Numbered from the stretch's first letter, positions 1 to 18,395 are shown. The stretch: DNA of 64,000 bases from Whitmania pigra (GCA_021613335.1 JAJTWR010000392.1:262501-326500), one strand, 5' to 3'. Numbers and translations are program-made. The notes: generated by a model from the sequence alone, not told the origin.

Positions 1-1135
1 TGGCGCCCAATTTTTCGACTAGTACACGTACTTTTACATCTACTTAAACTTGCCAACAATTGCTAATAACGCATGTGCCTATCTTCGTAGCTATTTTCGC
101 ACTCAAAGATATATAAATAATTACCGTTTAATTCTTTAAAAGTGAACGCATACTTCATCCTTAACTAAGATGTGAGAGATTTATTCAAGTAATCAGTCTA
201 CGTCATCAGAGGAGCATTCTCTTAACCATTTATATAGCGCTTTCTCCCATATCACAACTACTACTACCATAATCAAGTCAAAACCATCTGATCTTGCACG
301 CTACCAGGATGCAGACAGAAATTCGTGGACCCTAAAAACACGTCAATATGATAATGGAGACACTTACCCCCACCACCTTTCTGCGGTCCTGAGGGGTAAA
401 TATTTAACTAGTAGCTCAAAGTTTGGAGAAACGTCGCGGACCCCTTAACTAATTTAAACTGAATTCGTTTTTAATTAAATAAAGTTCGTTTAATGAACTC
501 TTTAACTAACTCGATTGGCACTCAAATTTAGTTTCTGCATGTAAAAAAACTAACAACCAGTGCCTGTTTGACGAGGTGCATTCGAAGCGCAGGTGAATTA
601 AAAACGTCATTCATCTCCGAAGCTAAAAAGATATCGGTGGAATTAAAAAAAAAGCTCGAATGACTAGAACAATCACAGCGCTTCATAAAGTCTTGTAGCC
701 ATCATCATCAACATCATCATATTCTCAGTTTTGTCAGAATATTATTACAATCATTATGTGAGCCACAAGTATTACTGCTGAACTTATTTTCATAATAATA
801 ATAATAATAATCATCACAACAATAATCATAATCATCATCATCTGTGCGAAGGAAGAAATAAAACACACTAATAAGTGATAAGTAATAAAAATGAAATCCA
901 AATAAAATCATTTTAAGTACAATAGGTGCTTTTTCAATCATTATCTTCACTACCTGGTAAGTGTGACCAATGACAAGAATAATAGTGATAACAATAAATA
1001 ATAATAATAATAACAATAATAATAATTAATAATAATAATAATAAATAAATCATTACAAAGCATCATAAGAACTCAGACATGGAAAGTGAACATTTTACAT
1101 CATCATCAAAGGTGACTTATGCACGTTCGACTTTT
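1..1135. other. Non-coding 3' flank of RIC8
   Basis: No reading frame with recognisable protein similarity is seen on either strand. The stretch is AT-rich and contains scattered ATC and AAT triplet runs around 704-850 and 990-1045. The only open frames are translations of those triplet runs. It lies downstream of the RIC8 stop codon on the minus strand, so part of it is probably its 3' untranslated region. Confidence 0.6.
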
Positions 1136-2417
1136 TCAATCCGAATCCGAATCTTCGTTGATCTTCGTCTTTTCAACCAACTCGGCCACCGATTCGACGA
1201 CTGTGGGCCTGCCGGACTCCGAGATGGTCACGGGCTGGATCACGCCTCTCCTATTGGTTGGAGACATTTTAAACGTAGTTAATTTATAATTAAATTATTA
1301 AATAATCGTAGTGAATACTTACTAATAAATAATTAACAATTAAAAGAATTTAATATCAATAAATTACGTTTTAAATAGTAAATTAAATGTTGATGCTAAT
1401 AAGAATAATCACAACTTATTTAATTTATTTTGATCGGTTATTATTCCAACTTCTGCAGTGCAACAGCATTCTACACAATGCACCTAATGCAACAAGACAC
1501 ACCACAACCATCAGCAGCAACAGCAGTGTATGCAACACAAACACAAAAAGACATCACCATTACCAACAACAACAACAACAACAACCACGTAAATGCAATG
1601 AAACAAATCGACACCTGTGGAGTTTGTCAATCTTGTTGATGAGGTCAGTGGCCAGGTACTCCTTCTGCTCTTCGGTCATTTCATCCATAACGTTCGACTC
1701 CGGATATTCCCACTTGCCCGTCACCGGGTTGACACTAGGAGGGAGAGATTTCTTACGATCATCGTCATCATCATCATAATCATCACCACCACCATCATCA
1801 CAGACAAAATAGTGATAATTAAATTTATTTACTCATTAACAACCGCACTGTCGAATGTACAACTACATCAATCGAATTAACTCAACAACAGTGAGTGAAG
1901 TCAATAAAGTCATCGCTATCATCGTCAGCGTTATCACCATCTTCACCATCCCAACTTTCTAGACGAATAATAATAATAATAATACGATGCAACAGTAGCA
2001 TTAAAACTTAAAACTCCAGCTCGTGCCAACTTCTCTTTGAGCCTCAAGTAATCCTCGGTGTCTGAGTTTTCCGATTCGCTCGAGTAAGCAGAGTGGTTGG
2101 AACTGCCGGTCATGAGACCCTTCTGGGCGAGGAGTCCTGCCGCATTTCCGTACCCCGTGTACTTGATGAACCGAGCAGCTGGGAGTAGGGTTTAAGACTT
2201 AATTAAGTGACTGGCGATGTGGGTGCTGGTTGCATAAGTTGCTGCTGCTGCTATTATTAATGTAGGTATGGAATGATTGACTTAATGATGGAATAAATCC
2301 ACTGACTGTTTTCCTTGCAGAGGATGAAGAGGAATTCTGCAGAGAGGCTCTTCACCTCGACGATGTGATGAGTGAACAACTTGCACAACCTAAGATACAA
2401 CTCGCCGGTTAATGAAC

Positions 2418-2483
<66 letters not shown>

Positions 2484-3414
2484 TAATAATGATAAATAAT
2501 AAATAATAACTGATAACAACTTGTTCCTCAAATGCTCTCCTTCTTCTGGAAGCTTCTTCACCTCTTCACCAAGGTAGGGCAAAACCTTCAGTTGCAACAA
2601 AACAAATGAGACGTCAACATCATCGTCGGTTAGAATAAATAATCAATAGTGAATCAATTGTAATCCTGTAAAATTAATATGAATCAATCATGCAAAGTAA
2701 TCGATTAAAGGATTATAAATATAAATGTCGTGTCCAAGCATTTGGAATCGTGCGAATTTTAAAATAAATCGTTGCCGCAACAAATAACATTCCATGTACC
2801 ACAACCACAAACAACAACACTCGACGACGACAACAACAACAACAACAACATTAAGTTGACTTTGAAAGTGCACCTGAAGTCTGCAGAACTTCCTGATGAT
2901 CCTGTTGGACCTTGTGATCTGACAGAGACTGTGAAGGATCGGACACAAGTCCGCCTTTACGCTCTCACACTTCTGGTGAATAAATTATGATAATTTTATG
3001 ATTACAATGTAACGTAAATAACATAGCCACTACTTCGTAGTAATGATAATGATCTAGCAATGGCAGGAATTTTAATAAACAAAAATTAAAAATTAAAATC
3101 TCTATGGTTGCATATACGTGAAAACTCATTCGACTAACCCCGCCCACTTTGTTGAGTTGGGTTTTCAGAAACTGCAACAACACTACGATGGCTGCCATGC
3201 TCTTTCCCTCGAACTCGACCTCTTCCATGTTTTCACCCGTGACCTTGATCTCTGCAGGGGTCATCAGCTCCTCGTAGCTCTCACTGGGCATGACGGTCAA
3301 CAGGTGGACCACATGGCTGGGAAGGTGTCAGAAAGGTCGAGAGTTGTCAAAATTGTCAATATAAATGGCTAGCATCATTGCAATCAAAATCAATATCATC
3401 ACTATCGTCGTCTT

Positions 3415-3445
<31 letters not shown>

Positions 3446-3657
3446 ATTATCCCAACCACAAACCACTAGCTTGAAGAATCAAATGTCGCATCAACAATCA
3501 GAATTGTTCTATCAAATGTCATCGTTTACGTCGCCAAGGCAACTGCAATCACCTATGCAGCTCGTGCCTCTTGTCGTTGTTCTTCACCAGGCAGAGAAGC
3601 AGGTCGTGGAGTACACTCGCCAGCCTCATGAAGTGCGCCTCCTCCTCCTTTGAGTTT

Positions 3658-3696
<39 letters not shown>

Positions 3697-6369
3697 CACA
3701 TTGATAACCTAACAACAGAACAACTACTGCATTAACTACAACAACAATGTATGAAGATAATGTGCTATTTAATTCAGATGATTGCATTCCTATATGTGGC
3801 ATTAAAATCAAGCTTCAAAATCAATTAACGAGGTCTTGACACGATATACTATAATGCACGAAAAATATATTATAAATAGTGTACACGTAAATAAATCGTA
3901 CAAATTGTATACAAATTGGAAAAACGTAGGGCATTCGCAATCACCTCGTTAAGCGAATCAGTGGTGATGGTGGTGTTGAAAAGGACCTTCAAAACCTCCA
4001 CGCAAAGATCGACACCCTCGGGGCTCAAACCCGAACTGCTCGATTCCTCTGCCGGTCTCAGGGTAAGGTCAAGGACTTCGATGAGATAGGTGAAGCCGTG
4101 AAGGTCGTATCTCAGTTTTGGCCTGGTACGAATATTGAAGGTTCGAACGTGAGATCGGGCTTGACAGACGGATTGCAGATGGTGGGCGAACAATTGCAGT
4201 GGCATCCATAATCGATGAGGTGTAATTAACAATTCGTGAAGCAATCGTGCTTGAATAAATAATGTACATTAAATCAATAACTGCAATAGCAAGACGTCGA
4301 TTTGAATGACTCTGATTGTACAGATTTTAGAAACCAAAGAATCAACAATTCCTAATTTAAAGAACTGACGACTAAACATTGCCAACATGATGTCGTCTGC
4401 CGTGACAATCTCATCATCACTTGAATGATGCAATTTTATCCACTTGAACTTAGTCTTTTTTTAAATGTTATATTTTACTATATTTTAATATCCATTTTTT
4501 TTGTCTTGCTCCAGACAGTTTCAGAGTCAGAATTAATCAAATTATTACTATTAATATTATTATTATTATTATCATTTCATTTACATCAAGTAACGTTAGT
4601 GGCAGTTAATAAGAAGAAATTAATTAATTAACTAATAATTAACCCAACCTGATGGTGGCATCGAGGGCTGTTATAAGGTGCAGGAATTTCATGTCGAACA
4701 ACTGGAAATATGCAAGCAGATACCAATGGATGAATTTAATCAATTTAAAAATAAATTATTTAATTTGTTACTAAAAAAATTAGGGTTTTCGTTAGAGACG
4801 AAGATGTAATCAACAATCGTGACTGATCAACAACACATGGTACAAGCAACATTAACAACTGTTTGGAAACAACAACAACACTGTCAGAAAATACAACAAC
4901 ATCAACAAGTGAACAACAACAAAACACCTTGATGAGGTGGTTCAGAGAAGGATCCTTGTAAATCTTCATCCTATTCACGATGCCCTCGATGCACCCGCTC
5001 GAACTGAAAAGAATAAAAAATCGATCTGAAGATTTAAATGGGTTAACAAGTAATAAGCAAAAGGCAAACATCCATTCAAATGTTGGTATCCTTGAATTAA
5101 AATCTCAAAAAAATTGATTTACATCCTAATTTCTTTTTGTTAATTTTATTTTAGAATTGTTTCAAAACCTCTTGCTCCATTAGGCTCGCCCGTCCTGGTC
5201 ACGGAATCTCATCTTCTAAATATTTTGACATGTTCACCCAACGAAAAGAGAGTGAAAACACATTCAACAAGGCATTACAATTTAAGCTGAATTGTCAAAA
5301 ACGTCAGGCTTACTCAAATATCAAGGACTTAATGCTTCAACACGATGTATGTCTAAACTCAATTTGGCAACAAGAAATCAACCAGAATGACAACAAACGA
5401 TATCAGGAAATGTCGAACCTGCATCTCTTAAGAGCTTCGTGGCTGTTGAAGACGAGGTTGCACAAGCATTTCAGAGCCTCAATGATCACTTAAATCAATG
5501 GAAAAGCATTCATTTAATAAAGCCACAGACCATTAACAATACACGTCATTAAACATACATGTCAGTTTAACCTAAAATATGAAATAACGGGGACTGGCTA
5601 AAATAAAAGCTAATTCTAAAATTAAAATTCAACTTTATGAAGTGCTTTGTGACATTTCACCAAGGAATTTCATTTATTTCCATAAATGATTCATTCAAAT
5701 TCAAAGAAATTCAAATGAGCAATACTAAAGAAAGTTTTTTAAAATTTTTATTTTCAAAACATACAAAGTGCAGAAACTTGTCTACCTGGTGAGTCCTCAG
5801 ATGGAGTGGCACAGGGGAAGAGTAGCTTTGCATGCTTCAAGATGGCCGAGATGTGCTCTTCTTTTGTCAAATGTTCGAGACCGGACTTGTCTCGGCTCAA
5901 AATCCTCAGACATTCCAGACTGCGACTGATCACTTCCTGAGGCCTATTGTTCGCTGATAACACCTCCAACAAGGCATCAAAAATTTCCTGAAATTTACAT
6001 TTATTATGATAAATAAGGTATATTTAACTTAGATATCCAGATTGGATAAAATGATAGTAGTTTGTAAGAAACGATATTAGCTAATTCATAACCTTCTTTG
6101 CATCAGACGTTATGTCTGGAAAACTTGTTAAGGCCTTGTTCTGTCAAAGAGAAATTATTTGCTAAAATCGTGCACAAAGAATTCATTTAACAACAAGTAA
6201 AACTTGAACTAAATCCTCGCATCAATCATTTGTGTTGTGATTTTCCTATTGGCAAGCTAGGAAGCAAACATTGAAAAACAGGAATTACTTGTTCATTAAA
6301 CTGTTTTAACGCTTCAATGAGGCTTTCCTGACTGTTTTGTTTTAGGACTTCGATTAGATGTGACGCCAT
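1136..6369 (-). CDS. RIC8: Synembryn / RIC8 (G-alpha chaperone and GEF)
   Basis: Synembryn is a cytosolic chaperone and guanine-nucleotide exchange factor for G-protein alpha subunits. I joined 15 exons (5' to 3' on the minus strand): 6289-6369, 6093-6140, 5786-5987, 5419-5488, 4928-5003, 4649-4701, 3945-4122, 3553-3647, 3148-3316, 2874-2954, 2521-2585, 2307-2389, 2015-2178, 1615-1751, 1136-1250. All junctions are GT-AG and phase-compatible; the product is 538 aa, near the 530 aa of vertebrate RIC8A. Diagnostic family blocks are LECLRILSRDKSGLEHL, EALKCLCNLVFNS, LHLITALDATIR, AEFLFILCKEN, RFIKYTGYGNAAGLLA, NPVTG, MTEEQKEY and RGVIQP, in the family order, forming the armadillo-like superhelix and the C-terminal tail ending in acidic DSDSD. 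The first ATG at 6369 opens a short leader comparable with the family N-terminus. Introns are full of triplet microsatellites. Head-to-head with the surface protein at 7158. Confidence 0.95.
2418..2482. repeat. (TAA)n microsatellite in a RIC8 intron
   Basis: About 65 bp of nearly perfect TAA/ATA repeats between RIC8 exons 11 and 12. Similar shorter triplet runs occupy other RIC8 introns, for example AAC at 2830-2850 and 3657-3693, ATC at 3415-3432 and CAT at 1760-1800. Confidence 0.95.
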
Positions 6370-7157
6370 GACAAGAAATTCTCAGAAGATTTGTGACTTA
6401 TTGCTTCGAGAACATCAGGGTATCATAACATCAAGCTATTTAATTAGTTCGATCCGCTATAAGCTATTCAATGACTTGTTTATCATATACCAAACGTTAA
6501 ATTAACTCAATGAAGACCTCACGTAGAAATGCCAATTAACAATTTAAACAATTAATTGCAAATGTCCTGTCACGGAAAAATATTATAAATTAATGATTGT
6601 AAATTAAATTATGTTAAATTAAATTTACCAAAGACCACCAGCGTTACAAGTAAATTATTTTGTAATTTCCCAATTAAATAAATTTTAATATAAACAATTT
6701 TTACCAATACCTGTGTTTTAACATCATGCCAAATGTCCGTTGACTTTCCTTTTCTTGTGACAGACATGACGTTTTATTTACTTATTTGACTCAGTGTTTA
6801 AATTATTTACAAATTGCTGTAGAAAATGTTACTAGTTGACTAAATTAGATATATCATTACATTTCAGTGATATCTTGAGAAATCATCAAATTCGATTATT
6901 ATTAATAAATGAACGTTCATTTATTTACTCCATTGACCCCGATATAAACATTCCACTAATACATGCGTTCTTATACAAAATAAGTATATAACATTCTCCA
7001 TGTAGTTCAAACTCATAAAATATTTTGCCGAAAATAACCGTTCTATTTAAATAAACCTGGAAATAAGACACTACTAATTGCGAATAATCGAATTTGATGA
7101 ATTCTCAAAATATCCCTGTATTCTACCCATGGCCATAAGCGTCATTGTTTGCAAACC
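6370..7157. other. Bidirectional intergenic region between RIC8 and the WSC surface protein
   Basis: AT-rich spacer of about 790 bp between two divergently transcribed genes. It must contain both promoters and 5' untranslated regions, but I see no clear TATA box or CpG cluster in it and no coding frame. Confidence 0.6.
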
Positions 7158-12244
<5,087 letters not shown>

Positions 12245-13345
12245 AATAATAAATAAATTGCCATATTGTCAAGTGTCATATTTGTGTTTATGATAATCGA
12301 TATTGGTCAATATTTACGTTAGTATTTAGCATTTAGTTGTAAACTCCAATCCAAAAAACTTATTATCTCAAATGTGAAATACTTAAATCATTTCTTAAGT
12401 TAATGATGAGACAGAAATCAAACAATTGCTTTCCTTGTCATTAATCATTATATCATCAATGTAAATAAATGATAAACATTCGAACGATCGTTTTAAATAT
12501 TTCAGAATATTAGGTGCAGTCGCCTACTGGAAGTACGAGAAGATGTTAAGTAATAAAGTTGGTGCAACGAAGAGAGAAAGGCCTTTGGATGAACCGGTAG
12601 ATGAATGATGCTGCTACTACTACTATGACCGAGAGACTTTATACTTTCAGAATCAAGTACTATTATAAAATTACTTGGTCTATATACGGAAATGGGAATT
12701 ATTTTTATGCTTAATAAATTATTTGTTGATAGAAAAAACAATATTCTTGTTTTCTTTACGTGTGGGATTTAGGAAAGTGAACGCATTCAAAACCACTCAA
12801 AGCACGGGTATGACCCACATGGTCTAATGGCTTAACAGTAGCATAGCCAGGATTTTAAAATCGGTCTATATAAATTTTTTTGTATTATAAATATTATACC
12901 AATAAAGTACAATGCTATTGGACTACTAGCAAAAAAATTCACACTAAAGACACGCAAAGAAAACAGATACTAGTAATTTCTTTAACGAAACTTATAATTA
13001 GTAATAAATGTTACTCTAAATATCGTTGCTGTCTAAAATAAATGGAGCTGGAACTGTAGTGTGATCAATGCGTTATTTAAGAATTTTAAGTATTTAAAAA
13101 AATCGGGCAAGGGACGACCTGACATGGATAGCAGGCATGCGCAACACGTAACCGCTGTGAGAACGTTCTAATCGAGTTGTGATAATTAGCTACCGCAGTT
13201 GCAATCAAACATCTCAAGGTTTGTGCATTTTAAAATCTATATTAATGCATTTATGTTTAATTGTAAAATTTTTGATGAATTTGGCGGTTGTTTTTGCTCT
13301 GACGTTACAAATGGCTGCAATTCACTTTCTGAATGACCATATTAT
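12245..13345. other. Intergenic region, no gene recognised
   Basis: Contains the 3' untranslated region of the surface-protein gene with AATAAA signals just after the stop codon. From about 12300 it is AT-rich, without a supported coding frame on either strand. It ends at the Merlin-type element. Confidence 0.55.
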
Positions 13346-14013
13346 GGATCTTTTCTACATAAGCCCCGCCACTAATGATAAAAGTGTACGCGCGAAAAGT
13401 TAAGCCCCGCCACTCTAATTTCATGCATGCACCCAATTTCTGATGTCTGGACATTTGAATATTTAAATGCACGCCATAAAAACAACTCCTTACCCACCTC
13501 TATGCCCATTTTGTGCAAATATTTTCTACGTTCGGACCTAAAACCTGAAATGAGCTTTCTGACGCTTTCGACTCTCGTTCACGACAAGGAGACGGCAATA
13601 CGTTTTTGCAAAGCCACGGAGTGATCCGACAGCAACGTTTATGCAACAATGGTCACCAGATGACACTTTCAACTTTATAATCATCAAACGGTTAATCATA
13701 CAGAAAACTTTGTGGATCGAACTAGTGGAGCTCACACACAAACCATCGAATCTTTCTGGCACGTCTACAAGATGCAGAATAAGCGCCAATGCGGCACACA
13801 CCGATCTTTAGTGGACAGCTACATGTACTTGTATGAGTTCGTTTGGAGGCAAAGGTACAGAAATACAGACCTTTTCATGGAAATTATGAATGACATGTCT
13901 CAATTTTACTCTCTTCAATAAAAACTAAAAGTACAAATATTTTATCCTCTGCTTTATAATCGTTTTTGGGTGGCGGGGGTTAACTTTTTGGCGGGGCTTA
14001 TCTGGAAAAGATC
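13346..14013 (+). mobile_element. Merlin-type DNA transposon remnant with TIRs
   Basis: Both ends carry inverted copies of GGATCTTTTC plus AAGCCCCGCCA (left at 13346-13371, right complement ending at 14013/14014). An 8-bp direct repeat CATATTAT flanks it (13338-13345 and 14014-14021), as expected for Merlin, whose target duplications are 8-9 bp. Each end also holds a second internal copy of the GCCCCGCCAC motif. Inside, 13712-13918 reads GAHTQTIESFWHV...GTHRSLVDSYMYLYEFVWRQRYRN, matching the C-terminal part of IS1016/Merlin (ISXO2-like) transposases. The upstream transposase part is broken by stops and frameshifts, so the element is dead and internally shortened (about 670 bp). Confidence 0.85.
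13712..13921 (+). pseudogene. C-terminal fragment of Merlin/ISXO2-like transposase
   Basis: A 69-codon open frame ending in TAA. It contains the conserved tail of the DDE transposase: HTQTIESFW, a basic stretch, GT-R-L--Y and EFVWRQR. The preceding catalytic part survives only as pieces in other frames (for example around 13540-13700). It is not a working gene. Confidence 0.75.
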
Positions 14014-14020
14014 CATATTA

Positions 14021-17000
14021 TTTGCTAACATTTGTTTTAATCACACTTCTAAATTTTGTTCTCTTCTTTAAAACACCTTCTCGTTGCACAAACACATTTA
14101 TGAGAGAATCCATCGCTCACCGGGGATTGAAGTAACGACCGTGAAGCTCAAGAAAATGTCTTCCCATTCATTTTCGTTAGGACATCTTTTGCTTTGTCTA
14201 TAAAAGTTACTGTGCAAATGATTTTTTCGACTACAGTTTTAGGGAGAAACAACGCGTACCAAAACGGCAATGTCGCGAACCACCACCATCACTCAGACTT
14301 TACACGCAGAAGGAGCAGATCTCAAGCGAACTTGGACCGAACGAAATGCGATCGAGTTTCCTAATTTCCCAAAAGGTGTTCAATGACCTTACTCATCCTT
14401 TTTAAAGTCGCATATTTTAGTCAGTGTCTGCTCACTGTCATCAGGGATTTTATACTTTTATTCCGAGTCGTTTAAATGTCGACACACCAGTCTCCACTTT
14501 ATGTCCAATAAAAGTCTAATGCACGTCTCATTAATGCGCTCACATGTAATAGTTGTAAAAGTTAGACGCAAAAAGTCTCGCAAAAATGTTAAAGACAAAC
14601 TTTATTTATTTGTTTATTTGATTATAGTCCGTTGCATGACTGATATGATTTGGACTGTAAAGACAAACTTTTTATAAGGTTTACTTATAAACCGACAGCA
14701 GCACCAGTACAATGTACGCAAGCTGTCTATTAAAAGCTTTCTCAGGCTGTCGCTACGGATTTCTCGCAAACAAATGTTATGTAACATTTTTTTAAAGTTC
14801 ATAGGACGCGTCTGTTTATTAATCGATGTCAATGCAAATAAAGACGACAGCGGATTGTTGTTCCTGTACATTCGACGGCGATAAAGAATTGTTTTAATTT
14901 AACCTTAAAATGCTTGATGCTTCGCTTGTTTTGCTCGTAATAACTGCAGGGATCTCATTAATCTGGTTGTACAACAAGAAGAATGCATCGATGTACAGTG
15001 CTGACGGAGTGCCTCTAAAATATGCTCCTTGTGTGTCTTGGGTGCCAGTGTTTGGTTCACTGCCTTTTCTTCCACCATTCCCAACCATGTACAAGTTCTT
15101 CACCCAGCACTCAGACAAATACAAAGATGTTGTAGCTTATTATATGATGAACAAGTGAGAGCAATAAACAAAGTAAACAACAATATGATGATGGCATGTA
15201 GTGGTTGTATCTCTTGTGATGGTCAAAGTCTAATGAACGCAATTTTGAAAATAACATGATATGAAATTTACAAGTATGTAGATGTATTATATAGATTAAA
15301 GATGAAATTATTTATTTAGAGGCTTAAATATACTAAAAGATTTCTTGAAGACAAAATTAATTTCCACCGCATAATGGCACAACAGGTATCGAATAATGCT
15401 GAACAGCAGAGAGGCCATCCACGAAGCATTTGTTAAAAGGTCCACGGATTTTGCCGATCGGCCGACAGGACCTCTGAACAAAATACTCAATCCGAATCAG
15501 AAAGGTCATATTTCTAACAAAAATACTTCTTTGTTTATTGTTATTATTCATGTTGATGTTTCACTCTAGGCATTCTTTTCCATTCTTACAATGAAGATTT
15601 TAAAAAGTACCACAAATTGAGTCTCGGAATAATGAAGCAGTTTGGATTTGGAAATAGGATCATGGAAAAGAGAATCATGGAAGAGATTGATCCACTTTTG
15701 GAAAAATTTGCAAAATTTAAAGGTTACTTTTGGATGTCTTGAATGAATGTAGTCTTACTGCATCTTGTGTTTACCAGGTGAGGAAATAAATCCATCACCA
15801 ATAATAACCAATTGCTCCATGAACATCATCTGTGGTCTGCTTTTCGGCAAGAGGTTCGACGACGACGATCCTCAGCTTGCAGGCATCATTTCCAATCTGA
15901 GAGCAAGTTTCAGGAACTTATCCAAAATCTTCATAATCAACATTTTTCCTTTTCTAAGGTGAACCCTGAATATTTTTATGAGAATTAGTTTTCAAGAAAT
16001 AAAGATTTGCTCACTTTGTTTTGCTTACTTCCTATGCAGGCATTTCTCATACTTCAAGAATGCATTGTCCAATTCGGTGAAAGCACAGGATAAAGTGTTT
16101 GCCATGTTGGAGGATAAAATAATCGAATGCACCAACGATTCGAACGGTCTCGAGAGCTTCATCAGGAGTTACATCGAGGCAGAGGGTCCTCAATATGACA
16201 AAGAACAGCTCCTTCACTTCATGCACGAATTGTTTCTAGCTGGAACCGAAACCACTGCCTCCACTCTCGAGTGGACTTTGGTTTTGCTTGGAAATCATCG
16301 AGATGTTCAAGAGAAAATGTTCTCAGAGATGGAGAAGATTGGAAACAATTGGACATTATTGGATGATAAGAAGGACCTGCCATACTGTGAAGCAGTTTTC
16401 TGTGAGATACTGAGGATAAAATTAGTAGCACCTCTTACCCTACCTCATGTCACCATGAGGGACTCTCATGTCATGGGCTACTTTATTCCAAAAGGGACCT
16501 ATGTAATCGAACACATAAACTTAACAAAGTTCTTCCTTGATTGACCAATATTGAATTTGTTCAAAATATCTTCAGGTGGTTGGCAATTTGCACTCTGTCC
16601 ACAACAACGTCGAATTGTGGGGAGATCCCGAAAAGTTCAGACCAGACAGATTCATGAAAGATGGCTCGCTGAATACCTCAGCCAGAGATCAACTCGTGTC
16701 TTTCTCTCTCGGTAAATCCGTTTTTGGCATTACCATTTTGTTCGTGTTACAGAAATGAAGGTCACACTTTTTAGGTAAGAGGTCATGTTTTGGTGAGATA
16801 CTTGCCAAACAGGAGGTGTTTCTGACCCTGACAAACCTGGTGAAGAGGTTTGTCATTCTCCCTCCTGTGGATCAGAAGGAAATATCGGTTGACGATGTCA
16901 TGGATGTCACGTCCAAACCGTCACAATTCAGAGTCAGGATTGTCGAAAGGTGATTCATGGCAGCAAGTGGAGAAAAAACAGCTTGAAAGGTAATAATTTA

Positions 17001-18155
17001 TTTTTTAATTAAAAAAAAATTGTTGTTCATTAACTGCTTCATTAGAGTTCATTAGCTTCATATCTTAATTATGATTAGCAAATTATTTATATAGTTATTT
17101 TGTCTGTTTACAGATTCAAATTTTTTATGATGCTTTGGAATTTCTACAGCTTTTTAGTGTTTAGTAACTAGATATTTGTTTGTATTGTGAGTTTATTTTT
17201 TTGAAAATTTGTCGTTTCTTATTTTCTCGCACAACAAATGGTTTGAGACAACTTGAATTATACACTTAATTGGCTATTATTTTTTATTAATTTTATTTCT
17301 TAACAGTTTGTGACTAATCATTTATCATAATGAATAAACCTCTGTAACTGCTTTTGCTCACAATTAATTTTTCAATATTTGAGCATTTATATTGCATGGA
17401 AAATGCTTATGTAACAAAATTGATAGATTCATTTTGTTTCTGTTCAGACATTCAGGTAATGCTTACTTTATTTGATCTGATTTAAATTATACAAATTTTA
17501 TTATGCATTTTTTTATTTTGTTGAAGTTTTGCTTTGACTTGGAAAAAAATACATATTATTTTCCTGCCTTTGATGAAGTTGTGTTGGGTCTTTTGGAAAT
17601 CCGTAATTTGAGCAAAGCGGTCTAGTCACATTAGTCTATTATTATCATTCTGTGAGAGAAGGCGATTGTTATGCAAACTTAATGTCGGCATCCTGTTTGC
17701 ATTCGCTTTGAGATGTTTACGTTAAGGCGGTGACCCATTTTTTGGAACTATCCTGTCGTCTACAATAAACGTTAACCTTTAACTTAATAACAAATTGGAG
17801 ACTAAGAGGGATGTAATTATTTTTGGGGGTTGGGAAAGCGAAGGCCCCCTGCCTTTAGACTAGATGCAAAAAATGTCATCTACTCATGTTTTATGAGAGT
17901 TTGTCCCCGTCTGAATTTTGGCTAGAAACAAAAAAAGGTCGGCTCTTCAAGTTGCGCTAGGGTTTGTCATCCCTTGGAAAATGCTAAAATGACTTCCTTG
18001 AAACTATCAATAAAACTGAATATTAAAGTTATTAAATATCAATTTTTTTGTGTTTAGGCACATGGCTTAATTTATTTAATTATATATATCTGAAATACAC
18101 CAGTATTTATAATTGGCACAATTGTCATTATTCTTCGCTGAATGGGAACCGGTCA
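14021..18155 (+). repeat. Segmental duplication, copy A (contains P450 gene A)
   Basis: Sequence from ATATTATTTGCTAACATTTG to TTCTTCGCTGAATGGGAAC is repeated in the same orientation at 23063-27059. Similarity covers the 5' flank, all seven exons, the introns and the 3' flank. Copy A has about 124 bp (near 14177-14300) that copy B lacks in the 5' flank, and the two diverge at 17810-18040 versus 26540-26950. The left edge coincides with the Merlin insertion. Confidence 0.93.
14910..16953 (+). CDS. Cytochrome P450 (clan 2-like), copy A
   Basis: Haem-thiolate mono-oxygenase, expected in the endoplasmic reticulum membrane. Seven exons: 14910-15154, 15386-15504, 15570-15722, 15778-15958, 16040-16502, 16576-16711, 16775-16953; 491 aa, a normal P450 length. 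Residues 4-20 form the N-terminal membrane anchor, followed by the Pro-rich hinge. DRPTG marks the region near helix B-C. The I-helix is AGTETT (300-305), the K-helix ExxR is EILR (355-358), PEKFRPDRF is the meander motif, and FSLGKRSCFGE carries the haem-ligand Cys at residue 437. All catalytic signatures are present, so it looks functional. The substrate cannot be told from sequence. It is a near-identical paralogue of the gene at 23577. Confidence 0.95.
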
Positions 18156-18395
18156 ATGCCTGATAATTTTGCCGCGAACTGGGGGTGGGGGGGGGGGGGG
18201 TGGAGTGTAGTTGAATATTACGTAATAAAATTACAAAAATTAATTATATAGTTTCCTGCACGATTGGAGCCTGGTGAAGTTATGGGGCGAAGTTCAGTGT
18301 CCCACAATGAAAAGGAAAAAAGATAATAACGAAATTACTTCACTGTAATCACTTAATTAGATTAATTAAAAATTATTTTAAATTAAAAATTTAAT
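16954..18395. other. 3' flank of P450 copy A and duplication boundary
   Basis: Non-coding. To about 18155 it is shared with copy B downstream sequence. 17820-17960 contains a stretch with GGCTAGAA and CAAAAA words also found at 47760-47860. A G-run of more than ten bases lies at 18181-18200, just after the duplication boundary. Confidence 0.6.

Noticed and set aside
717..1016. Minus-strand 99-codon open frame rich in Asp, Tyr and Leu
   Set aside because: It is a translation of ATC/AAT triplet repeats with no domain and no neighbouring exons.
5150..5215. Possible extra RIC8 exon (SLMEQEVLKQ)
   Set aside because: It cannot be joined in phase to its neighbours, whereas exon 5419-5488 joins directly to 4928-5003 in phase and matches the family length.
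5230..5493. Plus-strand 87-codon frame
   Set aside because: It overlaps RIC8 exon 5419-5488 on the opposite strand and shows no family of its own.
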